Assembly: GCF_007859955.1 (NCBI RefSeq)
Contig: NZ_SJPR01000004.1
Span: 310,001-374,000, forward strand
DNA: 64,000 nucleotides
Source: Botrimarina colliarenosi
GTDB taxonomy: Bacteria > Planctomycetota > Planctomycetia > Pirellulales > Lacipirellulaceae
Direction: 5' to 3'
The notes under the pieces were generated by a model. The model searched no databases, was not told the origin of the DNA, and saw nothing but the letters and a program-made list of their open reading frames with translations. Shown here piece after piece: positions 49,501-58,001 of this stretch (within the stretch, counting starts at the first letter, position 1; each line of letters begins with the position of its first letter). Position numbers and translations under genes: made by a program.

Positions 49501-50878
49501 GCCGCAGCACCCGGTACTCGATGGTATAGATGCTTTTGTCTCGCACGGCTCGCGACCAGACTTCGGCCGTTCGCTCGCGGTCCTCAGGGTCGATCGCGTT
49601 CAGCCAGCCCAACCCCTTCCACTGCTCGAAACTCTGGCCCGTGTACGCCCGCCACGAAGGCGAGTCCTCGATCGTGTGGCCATCCGGGTTGGTGGTCCAC
49701 ACAATCTGCGAGGTAGCGGTCCCCAACGCTCGGTATCGTTCTTCGCTATGCCGGACGCGAAGCTCGGAGTCACGCCGCTGCGTTACATCCCGGAAGACCA
49801 ACACGCACCCCACCACAGCACCGTCCGTATTGCGGATGGGCGCGGCGCTGTCGTCGATCGGCAACTCTCTGCCGTCCCGCGTGAGGAGAACGGTGTGGTT
49901 AGCTAAGCCCACTACGCAGCCCTCACGGAGGGCCCTTTCGGCAGGGTTAGCCTCTTCCTCCCGGGTTTGCTCATTGACGATCCGAAAAATCTCTTGCACG
50001 GGCTTACCGTGAGCGTCATGCCCCGACCAGCCAGTGAGTTGCTCGGCGACAGGATTCAAACTCGCGACGCGTCCCTTCTCATCAGTCACGACCACCGCGT
50101 CGCCAATGCAGGAGAGAGTGACCTTCAGCAACTCGGCTTGCTCACGATCCTTTCGCAGTTCGATCAGCTCTTTAACCAGGACCTGGGCAGTCTCGCCGTC
50201 GCTTTTGTTGGAGTCGTCCAACACGCACTTGGCCAAGGCCTCCTGTACGTTTAGCAGCTCAGATATGTCGCGTTCGTGTTGAAGCTCGGGGTGTACCTTC
50301 GTCCAGAAGTGTGCCGTCCTTACGAACGTGAGGAATACCAGCAGGTATTGCAGGTTGGTTTCTCCACAGGCGCAGCGGAGCACTTCGAGACTCCTGGCGG
50401 CGTCTTCGTTCTGCAGGAACACATGGGAACAGCATGCAAACAATGCCTCCTCGGCGAACGACTCGGCGTCGGGAAACGTGTCGAGCGGAGCTTCACAGGA
50501 ACGACAGAATTCCAGGTAAGGATCGAGCTCTCGGCCCCGAGGCAAAGGGCGTCGAATCAGCCGTACGACTTCCTCGATGGTCTCGGGCGGACAGTCGCGG
50601 TCGCCCGCGGGTCGGCCAAGACCAACCAGGAACCCAACGTGGCGGGAGATACAGTACCGAACATCACAGAACTGCGAGAGGTAGACGAACAGCCGTTCCT
50701 TGAACGAAGACGGGAGCGGGTTGTCGAGATAGCCGAACTTAGCAAAGCCCCACAGGTTCCTGGTAATTTCCGGTGTGTCGGGGCCCAATTGGAAGAAGTT
50801 CGGCAATAGGCCAAACCGATCGGCAACTTCCTGCTGCAAAGCCGTTGCGCAAACGGTCGCTTCTAATTCCTCACCCAT
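46571..50878 (-). CDS. Multi-PAS hybrid histidine kinase with AhpD-like N-terminal domain
   Basis: A 1435-residue cytoplasmic kinase. Residues 1-200 resemble a carboxymuconolactone decarboxylase/AhpD helical domain (FKERLFVYLSQFCDVRYCIS then RHVGFLVGLG, Cys and His near residue 70). Then come two PAS domains, a GAF domain (about 525-680), three more PAS domains, HisKA with His1080 in ATLAHELRNPLAPI, HATPase (DSGVGIPADLQQ, HAGLGIGLTLVKTL), and a C-terminal receiver with Asp1369 in VVLMDMHMPVLDG. No membrane helix is obvious. It lies next to the insertion sequence, and its coding GC looks somewhat lower than that of its neighbours, so acquisition by transfer is possible. Confidence 0.9.
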   Translation of the reverse strand: MGEELEATVCATALQQEVADRFGLLPNFFQLGPDTPEITRNLWGFAKFGYLDNPLPSSFKERLFVYLSQFCDVRYCISRHVGFLVGLGRPAGDRDCPPETIEEVVRLIRRPLPRGRELDPYLEFCRSCEAPLDTFPDAESFAEEALFACCSHVFLQNEDAARSLEVLRCACGETNLQYLLVFLTFVRTAHFWTKVHPELQHERDISELLNVQEALAKCVLDDSNKSDGETAQVLVKELIELRKDREQAELLKVTLSCIGDAVVVTDEKGRVASLNPVAEQLTGWSGHDAHGKPVQEIFRIVNEQTREEEANPAERALREGCVVGLANHTVLLTRDGRELPIDDSAAPIRNTDGAVVGCVLVFRDVTQRRDSELRVRHSEERYRALGTATSQIVWTTNPDGHTIEDSPSWRAYTGQSFEQWKGLGWLNAIDPEDRERTAEVWSRAVRDKSIYTIEYRVLRHDGKFRWMSVRGVPVIGDDGNVREWIGANTDITVLKRAESEAAERTRLVAVRADVSTSLVLREETSTALQACCEALVEHLGVAFVRIWTMDQPEGDLVLKASAGQYTHLDGPHSRIQYGAFKIGRIAATQQPHLTNDVPNDPNVSDAEWAAEQGMVSFAGYPLLAEGKVRGVIAMFGREAFSDVVFSGLVPLAEQVAQFLQRKEADAALRERELRYRMVGQAANDAIWDWDLATNKVTWNEGVQVRFGYSEMQVGEDATWWVEHIHPDDRQRVVDSIHAVIGGSDDLWLEEYRFQRADGTFASLLDRGRVLRDEQGQPIRMVGSMLDLTEKLEIERELQEARSRLDSTLSAAEVGTWEFDPIKDVVRADLNLAKMFGISVDDSNGQSLSAFIGSIHPDDRQRVITAVEESLEGGETYETEYRLAIGDSGVRWVIARGRVERDAAGQAVRMPGVVVDITDRKQFEEALLDSEERLHLALEAAELGTWNIDPSSVQLTTDERFRIIFQGQDQPISYEEAVAALHPDDRQRVIDAIAAATSPTDPTTYAEEYRVIHPSGDVRWVYAKGRASFEDGERGRRVTSFDGTLMDVTEQRRMREELQEIAAKLAEADRRKDVFLATLAHELRNPLAPIRTGLELLRLSKDDPDASEATRLVMERQTLQLIALVDDLLDVSRITRGNLNLRRARVRLDEVVRSAVEASTPLIEEANHRLTVALPNTPTWLDVDPNRMAQVFSNLLTNAARYTPPGGSIDLTCSIGDGEVVVSVKDSGVGIPADLQQRVFDMFDQGGRSIENGHAGLGIGLTLVKTLVEMHDGTVEVESEGAGAGSEFRIRLPLPADHADAENERDCEANIEELPTDFGLRVLVVDDNRGAAHLLSVLCQKFGNDVRKASDGLQAVEEAAHFRPQVVLMDMHMPVLDGCEAARRIRTEPWGKTITLVAVTGNGQEVDRQRSKAAGFDNHLVKPIGAADLQQLFLSI

Positions 50879-51710
50879 TCCGATCTCTCCTGCCGAATTG
50901 GCTGGGGTCCGCCGATCCGCGGATTGTCTTTATCAGGTCCCACTGATTGACAATTCTATCCTTACATAGGACAGGACCGCTCTGTTGAGCCCCCAGTCGC
51001 GTGCACGAGCTTGAGCACACCCGTTTCGGCAGTTTTGGTGTACTTTAGGATAGCGGAGCGTGCCGCTCACTTCAATCCGCTGCGGTACTCTTTCCTGCTT
51101 TCAAGGAAGCAGTACAGGGGCTGAAGCAGGAGTGCTCCAGAGAAGATGTGTTAGCTTGTTCCACGCAGAAGGCATCGAGTTTCGCCTGGAGATGGTTGGC
51201 GTTCTAGGCAACGTGGTATGGTGGGTCGACGGATTCTCCGCAGCCTCTTTTCGCCTGGCCGGCGGTGAGATCTGGAGAAATGGACGGACAGTCGGATCAA
51301 GTCGATTGGGTTTATTCAGGAATCGGGAATCGTTACCGAGGGCTTCCGGTAGCCAGAATGCCGCGCAGCGGATGCCTCAACCGACCGCGGGTAGCGAGAC
51401 CGCCAATTCGCGTCGGTCGCGACGACCTTTGAGGTTGTGCCGCACCCGGACGCGGCGTGCTGGGCCGCTTTCCGGGGCTCACCAAGCCGCAGCTCACCTC
51501 CGTCAATTGCGATAGCTCGACGGCAGCGTCGATTTCATCGTTCAACACGAGTTAGCTCGCGTCAAAATCGGCCCCGGAATCAAAGACCCAGTCGCTGGAA
51601 CCAACCTGCGCCAACTATCGAAGCTCGGAGCGTTGCCGAATCTCTCCCCTGCGTACCAGGGCGGCCTTCTCCTCCCCTAGCCTCTAACTAAATGTGAGCG
51701 GGGCGACGGC
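50879..51710. other. Long gene-free stretch upstream of the large kinase
   Basis: About 830 bases, less GC-rich in the first 300. A 151-residue forward frame (51060-51515) has an Arg/Ser-rich composition, no ribosome site and no recognisable domain, so I do not call it. The kinase promoter and perhaps decayed gene fragments lie here, but none can be named. Confidence 0.45.
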
Positions 51711-52265
51711 TCAGGCGTAATCGAACTCGACCGCTCGGTAGCTGGTCCGTACGCGGCGGAAACCGAGCGACTCATACATCGCCACGGCGGGCGTGTTGGT
51801 GGCGGTCACTTCGAGCGTCGCCCGCTGCAGGCCGACTTCGCCGAAGCCCTCGAGCGCCGCCATCACCAGCGCCCGGCCGATGCCCCGGCCGCGGCCCCAC
51901 GGCGTGACGCCGACGTTCTGGATGCTGCCGTACCGCGGCGTGATCCGGACCCCTTGGATGGTGCCGATCGGCTCGGGCGGGCCCGGCGCGTCGACGTACT
52001 CCACCAGCCAGGTCGCCTCGGGCAAGAAGCCTGGCTTGCTGGCGATCTCTTCCATCAGCCGCAGGCAGCCATCCTCGTCCGCGAGGCAGGGGAACACCCC
52101 GGCGTCGATCTCGGCGTGGAACGCGTGGAACTTCGCCTCGGCGTGTTCGAGCAGCCGGTCGGCCGACCAGCGGGCGTACCGATAACCGGCGGGAAGCGCC
52201 GGCCGCCGCCAATCACGGCGGAGGTCGGCTTCCATGCGGAAGCGCTTGTAGTAGGTGACGCCCAT
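51711..52265 (-). CDS. GNAT-family N-acetyltransferase
   Basis: A 184-residue acyl-CoA-dependent acetyltransferase. The acetyl-CoA pyrophosphate loop is VGVTPWGRGRGIGRALV near residue 118, followed by a helix and VTATNTPAVAMYESLGFRRV, the standard GNAT C-terminal motif. The first 100 residues form an extended alpha/beta section that probably binds the substrate. Nothing in the sequence or neighbours indicates which amine is acetylated. Confidence 0.9.
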   Translation of the reverse strand: MGVTYYKRFRMEADLRRDWRRPALPAGYRYARWSADRLLEHAEAKFHAFHAEIDAGVFPCLADEDGCLRLMEEIASKPGFLPEATWLVEYVDAPGPPEPIGTIQGVRITPRYGSIQNVGVTPWGRGRGIGRALVMAALEGFGEVGLQRATLEVTATNTPAVAMYESLGFRRVRTSYRAVEFDYA

Positions 52266-52395
52266 CGGCGACGCCCTAGAGGCTCGGGGGACTCGGACGC
52301 CGCGAGTCTACCGCGAGGCCCCCAGCAGGTCAAAACTTTGACCCGGCCGTGAGCAATCGTCTGCAAGGCCAAGCCCTCACAACCTCTTTAAAACG

Positions 52396-52549
52396 AACCA
52401 CCAAGGCGCAATGAACACCGAAAGAATAAGGCTGTCAGCCCACGAATAACGCGAATCGCCGCGGATGATTTGTGATCAAGAGGATTCGCAGCGATTCGCG
52501 TTACTCATGGGCGCTTTCTTAGTTTTTGTGTCCTTTGTGCCTCGTGGTT
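52396..52549. repeat. Nested palindromic element
   Basis: Inner arms 52438-52459 and 52491-52512 are reverse complements at 20 of 22 positions (core AACGCGAATCGC). They are enclosed by looser outer arms near 52396-52426 (AACCACCAAGGCGCAATG) and 52517-52549 (CTTTGTGCCTCGTGGTT). The element fills the gap between the acetyltransferase and endonuclease IV genes. Confidence 0.7.
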
Positions 52550-52560
52550 ACTTGACTCCG

Positions 52561-53415
52561 TTACGCAACAAGCGACCGCAGTGTCCGGAGGTTGATGACG
52601 TCGAGGTCCTCCCCGTCGCGGTCGCCCTTGGGCGTCTCGAGGTACATCGGGACCTTTTTGAACCGCCGGTCGTTCATTAGATGGCGGAACGGCTCGAGGC
52701 CCATCTCGCCCTCGCCGATCGCCGCGTGACGGTCGACCCGGGAACCTTGCGGCTTCAGCGAGTCGTTCACATGAAACGCCTTCACCCGGTCGCAGCCGAC
52801 GGTCTTGTCGAGCTCGCGCATTGTCGCCAGGTAGTCCTTTTTGTCCTGCATCGCGTAGCCAGCGGCGAAGACGTGGCACGTGTCGAAGCAGACGCCTAGT
52901 CGGTCGGGGTCGGCCGCCTGGGCGATGATCTCGGCGAGGTGCTCGAAGCGCCAACCAAGGTTCGACCCCTGCCCGGCGGTGGTCTCGAGCAGCACCTGGG
53001 CGGCGATCTTCGGCGTCTGCCGATGGACCTCATCGAGCCCCGCCGCGATCCGTTGGAGGCCCGCCTCCTCGCTGCTGGTCGTGAAGGCGCCGGGGTGGGC
53101 GACGACGTAGGGGATGCCCAACTGCTCGGCCCGCTGCAGCTCGATCACCAGCGCGTCGATCGACTTCTTCCAGAGCTCGTCGGCGGGCGAGCCGAGGTTG
53201 ATCAAGTACGAGTCGTGCGAGATCGGGTGCGTGATCCCATGCTCGGCGAGCGCCCCTTTGAAGGCCTCGCAATCCTTGTCGGTGAGCGGCTTGCCGGCCC
53301 ACTGGTTGTTGTTCTTGGTGAACAACTGCACGCAGTCACAACCGGCGGTCGCGGCGGCGTTGACCGCTTTGTAGTAGCCCCCCGCGATCGACATGTGGGC
53401 GCCAAGCAGCGGCAT
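52561..53415 (-). CDS. nfo: Deoxyribonuclease IV (AP endonuclease)
   Basis: A 284-residue TIM-barrel metalloenzyme that cuts DNA at abasic sites in base-excision repair. It opens with GAHMSIAGGYYKAVNAA and FTKNNNQWAGKPL, and carries the three-metal ligands in VAHPGAF, LLETTAGQGSNLG, CFDTCHVFAAGY and the C-terminal FHVNDSLKPQGSRVDRHAAI and GEGEMGLEPF. Length and motifs match the family fully. It lies about 75 bases downstream of the desaturase gene on the same strand. Confidence 0.95.
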   Translation of the reverse strand: MPLLGAHMSIAGGYYKAVNAAATAGCDCVQLFTKNNNQWAGKPLTDKDCEAFKGALAEHGITHPISHDSYLINLGSPADELWKKSIDALVIELQRAEQLGIPYVVAHPGAFTTSSEEAGLQRIAAGLDEVHRQTPKIAAQVLLETTAGQGSNLGWRFEHLAEIIAQAADPDRLGVCFDTCHVFAAGYAMQDKKDYLATMRELDKTVGCDRVKAFHVNDSLKPQGSRVDRHAAIGEGEMGLEPFRHLMNDRRFKKVPMYLETPKGDRDGEDLDVINLRTLRSLVA

Positions 53416-53482
53416 CGTGGGACTCGCTCAATCGGGAAGAATCGGGACCAAAACCGGCCCTACGATCCTACTGGCTCCGGCC

Positions 53483-54484
53483 CTAGGAGCGGAGCGCCCC
53501 GGCGGCGGCCTTCTTCCAGACGCGGGGCTCGACGACCTCTTTCGCCAGGCCGACCGCTTTCAGGAAGCGGATCGTGTTCCAGGTCATGTCGAATTCCCAC
53601 CAGCGGTGCCCGTGCGCCGCGGCGCGGGGCTCGGCGTGGTGGTTGTTGTGCCACCCCTCGCCGTTGGTCAGCACCGCGATCGCCCAGTGGTTGGTGCTGC
53701 TGTCGCTGGTCTCGTAGTTGCGGTATCCGTAGGTGTGGGTGATGGAGTTGACCGCCCACGTGATGTGCCAGGTGTAGACCGTCCGCACGACGACGCCCCA
53801 GAACAGCAAGCTGGCGCCGAACCGGACGCCCTCGGCGTAGCTGCCGCTGGTCGCCCAACCGATCGCCAAACCGGTCGCAAAGAACAGCGCCGCGTGGATC
53901 CCGTAAATCCAGGCCCACAGGTAGTAGCGCTCGATCGCCATGTAGTACCGGTCGGCGAGCACGTCGCGGGCGTACTTTTCGTAGAACGCCATGCCACGGG
54001 TCTCGGCGTTCTCGCGCAGCAGCCACTCGAAGTGCGACCACCAGAAGCCGGCCTTCGGCGTGTGGGGGTCGGGTTGATGATCCGAATGCTGGTGGTGCCG
54101 CCGGTGAACGGCGACCCACCGCGCGGGCGAGTCCATCAAACTGCAGACGCCAAGCGTCGCAAAACTGTGCTCTAGCCACTTCGGCATCACCAGACCGCGG
54201 TGGGTCAGCGTGCGGTGGTAACAGAGCCCGATGCCGGTCGAGCAAAATATGTAATTCCCAAGCGGCACCATCAGCAGCCCGGTCCAACTGAACAGCCAGG
54301 GCAACGCCATCAGCGGCAACGCCGCATGGAACAGCAGGAAGGCTATCGCATAAGGCCAGACGACCTGACCACACACGCCCGCCGGCCGATCGACCGAGCC
54401 GGCGGCGGCCATCGGCGTGGAGGGCCCGTCGCCGATCGAGACCGCTTCGGGAGGGGCAGCGGGCGAATCACTTGTGGCGATCAT
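53483..54484 (-). CDS. Membrane fatty-acid desaturase (acyl-CoA/acyl-lipid type)
   Basis: A 333-residue di-iron membrane desaturase. The three histidine boxes are intact: HRTLTHRG, HRRHHQHSDH and, near the end, NGEGWHNNHHAEP. Four hydrophobic segments give the usual topology. The first 45 residues are a low-complexity Ala/Pro/Ser extension. The start is ATG 54484 (MIATSDSPA). It introduces a double bond into membrane acyl chains, most often delta-9. Together with the acyl-CoA/ACP synthetase gene just upstream on the same strand it suggests remodelling of membrane fatty acids. Confidence 0.92.
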   Translation of the reverse strand: MIATSDSPAAPPEAVSIGDGPSTPMAAAGSVDRPAGVCGQVVWPYAIAFLLFHAALPLMALPWLFSWTGLLMVPLGNYIFCSTGIGLCYHRTLTHRGLVMPKWLEHSFATLGVCSLMDSPARWVAVHRRHHQHSDHQPDPHTPKAGFWWSHFEWLLRENAETRGMAFYEKYARDVLADRYYMAIERYYLWAWIYGIHAALFFATGLAIGWATSGSYAEGVRFGASLLFWGVVVRTVYTWHITWAVNSITHTYGYRNYETSDSSTNHWAIAVLTNGEGWHNNHHAEPRAAAHGHRWWEFDMTWNTIRFLKAVGLAKEVVEPRVWKKAAAGALRS

Positions 54485-54599
54485 GTCCGCAGAGTAGCTA
54501 GACGGCTGGGCCGGGCCTAGCTGAATGCGGCGGGAAATACGCCAAAAGACGCCGGCAATCCACAAAATCCACCAGTTCCTTATTAAATCGATCGCCGCG

Positions 54600-56231
54600 T
54601 TACTTGGCTCCGAACTTTGCCAGCGCCACGCTTGCGAGCCCTTTCAAATCGAGCTTGCCCGAGCCCAGGAGCGGCAGTTCGGGCACCTCCATGAAGCAAT
54701 CGGCGGAGGGGATCCATAGATTCGGGAGGCCGCGGGTACGGAGGGCGGCGATCACCTCGTCGGGAGTCGGCTTGACGGGCAGGTGGACCACCACCAACTT
54801 CTCACCTTTCTTCTCGTCGGGGACGCCGGTCACGACGGCGAGTTGGAGCTCCTCGTCCTCGCCGGCGAGGATCTCTTGGATCTCTTCCTCGACACGCAGG
54901 TGGGGGACCATCTCGCCGCCGATTTTTGAGAAGCGGCTCTGGCGGCCCGTGATGTGAATAAACCCGTCGGGGTCGATGCGGGCCATGTCGCCGGTGACGT
55001 ACCAGCCGTCCTTCACGACTTCGGCCGTCTTGGCGTCGTCGTCGAGGTAGCCGCACATCAGGTTCGGGCCGCCCATCTCGAGCATCCCCTCGGTGTCAGC
55101 GGGCAGCTCGACGCCGGTATCGGGGTCAACAATGCGGGCCTTCACGCCCGGTAGGGGCCGCCCGATGCTCCCTTCGCGGAGGTCGGTGTCGGTTGTCCGC
55201 GAACGCGACGGCGGGATGTTAACCGCGGCGACCGGCGAAAGTTCGGTGGCGCCGTAACCCTCCACCGGCCGCACGCCGAAGCGCTTCTCGAACGCTTCGG
55301 CGACGGGGATCGGCATCTTCTCGGCGCCGACCACCACCACGTCGAGCGACGCGAAGTCCTCCGGCGGCGCCCGCTTGATGTAGCTGCGGAGGAACGTCGG
55401 CGTGCTCAATAGGATCGTCGCCCCGGTCTCGCGGCAGAGCTTGCCGACCTGACGGGCGTCAAGCGGGTTGAAGTGGTACGCGCTGGCAAGGTCGAGGATC
55501 AACGGCGCCCACAGCGTCACGGTGTAGCCAAAGGCGTGGAAGAACGGCAGGATGCCGAGCAGCACGTCGTCGGCGTCGAGGTGGACGGCGCTCTCGAACG
55601 CGCGGATGTTGGAAACGATGTTGCGGTGCGAGAGGACAACCCCCTTCGGCCGGCCGGTCGATCCGCTCGTGAAGATGATCGTGACCGGTTCGTCCATAGC
55701 GATCGACGTGAGACCCAGCTTGCGCTCGAGCGTGGCGATCGGCGTGAGGTAGCCGCCAATGACGCCGGCCAGCTTGTCGCCGAGGGTGGGCTTGTCCTTG
55801 AACGACTCGAGCTTGACCGCTTCGCACGCCAGCGTGATCCCGAGTTTGTCGAGCACTTTCTCGCTGGTGAGCACGTGCTTGAGGCCGGCGGCCGCGATGC
55901 AGGCGTTGATCGTCTCTTCGGAGGCCGAGTAGTTGAGGTTCACCGCGACGCGGCCCATCAGCGCAAGCGCCGCGTTGACGACCACGCCCCCGGTCGCCGG
56001 CGGCAGCAGCACGCCGACCCGCTTTTCATCCGGCGACAGGACGTGCCGCTCCAGCAGCCGCCGCAACACGAGCGTCTTCGTCAGCAGCTGGCCGCCGGCG
56101 AGCTCCGCTCCGGTCGAGTCGGTCACCTTGCGGCGGAACCGGTTGCGGGCGCAGGCCCGCAGCATCTGGCGCGGCAGCGGGAGTTGATTGGACGGGTCAA
56201 GGCCCGATTTGGCCGACGAATTGTTAGACAC
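54600..56231 (-). CDS. AMP-dependent acyl-CoA/acyl-ACP synthetase
   Basis: A 543-residue adenylate-forming ligase. The AMP-binding P-loop is IIFTSGSTGRPKGVVLSHRN (about residue 185), followed by PFFHAFGYTVTLWAPLIL, EGYGATELSPVAAVN, the Asp-Gly motif KDGWYVTGDMARIDPDGFI, and the C-terminal lysine in LPLLGSGKLDLKGL. The N-terminal third (VGVLLPPATGGVVVNAALAL, NLNYSASEETINACIAAAGL) is most like the synthetase half of Aas, the 2-acyl-lysophospholipid recycling enzyme, but the acyltransferase half is missing. I chose GTG 56231 as start; the frame extends further up without conserved sequence. About 115 bases upstream of the desaturase. Confidence 0.88.
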   Translation of the reverse strand: MSNNSSAKSGLDPSNQLPLPRQMLRACARNRFRRKVTDSTGAELAGGQLLTKTLVLRRLLERHVLSPDEKRVGVLLPPATGGVVVNAALALMGRVAVNLNYSASEETINACIAAAGLKHVLTSEKVLDKLGITLACEAVKLESFKDKPTLGDKLAGVIGGYLTPIATLERKLGLTSIAMDEPVTIIFTSGSTGRPKGVVLSHRNIVSNIRAFESAVHLDADDVLLGILPFFHAFGYTVTLWAPLILDLASAYHFNPLDARQVGKLCRETGATILLSTPTFLRSYIKRAPPEDFASLDVVVVGAEKMPIPVAEAFEKRFGVRPVEGYGATELSPVAAVNIPPSRSRTTDTDLREGSIGRPLPGVKARIVDPDTGVELPADTEGMLEMGGPNLMCGYLDDDAKTAEVVKDGWYVTGDMARIDPDGFIHITGRQSRFSKIGGEMVPHLRVEEEIQEILAGEDEELQLAVVTGVPDEKKGEKLVVVHLPVKPTPDEVIAALRTRGLPNLWIPSADCFMEVPELPLLGSGKLDLKGLASVALAKFGAK

Positions 56232-56317
56232 AACGAGAACCGTGCGTAGGGAGCGGCGGAGCAGAGTGACTAAAACGAGACCAGCAGTGTCGCAAACGAT
56301 CCGATAGGATGGCAGGC

Positions 56318-56515
56318 CGGTTTTGAGAACCGCCAAGAAGCCAAGAATCGCCGAGGGCAGCCGCTGCTGGACTCAAAAAAGGGGAACCACCGAGGAACAA
56401 TGGCGACAAAGGGCGCCTACGCCCTAGCTTGAACGTCGTTGTTCCTTTGTTCCTTTGTGGTTCAAGACTTTTGGCGGAACTGGGCGTTCTTGGCGCCTTG
56501 GCGGTCCCGATTAAA
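56318..56515. repeat. Composite nested palindrome
   Basis: Outer arms carry AACCGCCAAGAAGCCAAGAA (near 56325-56350) and its relative GTTCTTGGCGCCTTGGCGGT (near 56486-56505). Inner arms carry GGGGAACCACCGAGGAACAA (near 56381-56400) and TTGTTCCTTTGTTCCTTTGT (near 56439-56458). The inner part is related to the repeat at 13924-14001. It lies between the divergent synthetase and ABC genes. Confidence 0.65.
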
Positions 56516-56564
56516 TAGCAGCAAACAGCACCCCCACCCGGGACGCGTTCCAACAATTCCCCCT

Positions 56565-57620
56565 TTGGCCACCCTCACGTTCTCCGCCGTCCACAAGCGT
56601 TACCCGGGCGGCGCCCATGCCGTGCGGGGTATCGATCTGTCGGTCGCCGATGGCGAAGTCGTCGTGCTGCTGGGGCCCAGTGGGTGCGGCAAGACGACCA
56701 CGCTGCGGCTGGCGGCCGGCCTCGAATCGCCCACGGCGGGCGAGGTGCGGATCGGCGAGCGGGTCGTTAACGGGGTGGCGCCCGGTGAGCGCGACGTCGC
56801 GATGGCGATGCAGGGCGACGCGCTCTACCCGCACCTCTCCGTGCGGCAGAACCTCGGGTTTGGTCTTAAAATGCGCGGGACGCCGCGGGCCGAGATCGAC
56901 CGCCGCGTCGGCGAGATGGCCGAGCGGCTCGGCGTCGCGGCGTTGCAGGACCGCCGGCCCGAGGAACTCTCCGGTGGCGAACGGCGCCGCGTGGCGCTCG
57001 GCCGGGCGTTGGTGCGGAGCCCCTCGGTGCTGCTGCTCGACGAGCCGCTGTCCAGTCTCGACGGCCCGCTCCGCACCCAGCTCCGCGCCGAGTTGGCGAC
57101 GCTGCTTCGGGAGTCGGGCACGACGACGCTTTACGTGACGCACGACCAAGCCGAAGCGATGACCCTCGCCGACCGGCTGGTGGTGATGGATCGAGGCGTC
57201 GTCCGCCAAGTCGGCGCGCCGCTCGAAGTGTATCAACGCCCGGCGAACCGCTTTGCAGCGACCTACGTCGGCAGCCCCGCGATGAACCTCGTCGACGGCG
57301 TCGTCGCGGCGGGACGCTTCGTCGCGGGACGATTCGCTTGGTCCGTGGACGCCTCCGACGGACCGTTGACGCTCGGCGCCCGCGCCGAAGACCTCCGCCT
57401 CGCCCGAGACGGCGAACCGGCGATTGGAGACGGTCGTCTGGCGATCGTCGAACACCTCGGCCACGAGACGCTCGCCCACTACGACATCGGCGGCGCAGCG
57501 GCGCCGTGGGTGGTGCGACTTGCGGCGGGCGCCGCGGTTCCGGAGACGGCGCCGTTGGGGATCGCCCCGGGCGGCGTCCACCTCTTTGCTTCCGATGAGA
57601 CGGGCGAGCGGATCGCCTGA
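56565..57620 (+). CDS. ABC transporter ATP-binding protein (MalK/UgpC type)
   Basis: A 351-residue ATPase. Walker A is LLGPSGCGKTTTLR (near residue 38), Q-loop region AMAMQGDALYPHLSV, ABC signature LSGGERRRVALGRAL, Walker B VLLLDEPLSSLD, and the switch His in LYVTHDQAEAM. In the Q-loop, the usual FQ becomes MQ. After about residue 240 a TOBE/OB domain follows (GSPAMNLVDGVVAAG), as in sugar and phosphate-ester importers. The TTG at 56565 (MATLTFSAVHKRY) gives the family N-terminus. No permease or binding-protein genes are adjacent, so the substrate is unknown and it may be a shared ATPase. Confidence 0.9.
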   Translation: MATLTFSAVHKRYPGGAHAVRGIDLSVADGEVVVLLGPSGCGKTTTLRLAAGLESPTAGEVRIGERVVNGVAPGERDVAMAMQGDALYPHLSVRQNLGFGLKMRGTPRAEIDRRVGEMAERLGVAALQDRRPEELSGGERRRVALGRALVRSPSVLLLDEPLSSLDGPLRTQLRAELATLLRESGTTTLYVTHDQAEAMTLADRLVVMDRGVVRQVGAPLEVYQRPANRFAATYVGSPAMNLVDGVVAAGRFVAGRFAWSVDASDGPLTLGARAEDLRLARDGEPAIGDGRLAIVEHLGHETLAHYDIGGAAAPWVVRLAAGAAVPETAPLGIAPGGVHLFASDETGERIA

Positions 57621-57667
57621 CGATTGCTCTGGTGGAACGGTGCGTGACGCCGCCCGAGGCTAGCGGC

Positions 57668-57907
57668 TCAAAGATCGATGTCGATCACGACGGGCTGCTG
57701 GCGTTCGGGGGTCCGCAGCACGTCCTGCACGGTGCGGCAACGGCGGGCCCGGTTGGCCCGCAGCCAGGCGCCGAGCCGCTCCTCCTCCAGGGGCAGAACC
57801 CGCTCGATCACCACGCCCGGCAGCGCCGCCCGGGCGGCCTCTTCGGCGGCGTGGGGGTCGCAATCGGCGTCCTCGTCGAGGATCACAAGCAGCGTAATCG
57901 GTCGCAT
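57668..57907 (-). CDS. Small hypothetical protein
   Basis: A 79-residue open frame from ATG 57907: MRPITLLVILDEDADCDP followed by an amphipathic helix (HAAEEAARAALPGVVIERVL) and a C-terminus ending PVVIDIDL. Composition and codon bias look like a real small alpha/beta protein. It is convergent with the ABC ATPase gene and divergent from lipA. I do not recognise a family. Confidence 0.5.
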   Translation of the reverse strand: MRPITLLVILDEDADCDPHAAEEAARAALPGVVIERVLPLEEERLGAWLRANRARRCRTVQDVLRTPERQQPVVIDIDL

Positions 57908-58001
57908 GGCGGGTGGCGTTTCGCTGAAGCCGGGGCGTTTCCATGAAGTCGGCACGGTGCGATACTGTGATCCTTACCGCACCGCCTACGGTTAGGAAAG
58001 C

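Noticed and set aside
51060..51515. 151-codon plus-strand frame in the gap upstream of the large kinase
   Set aside because: Arg/Ser-rich composition, no ribosome site, no recognisable motif, and less biased third codon positions than neighbouring genes.
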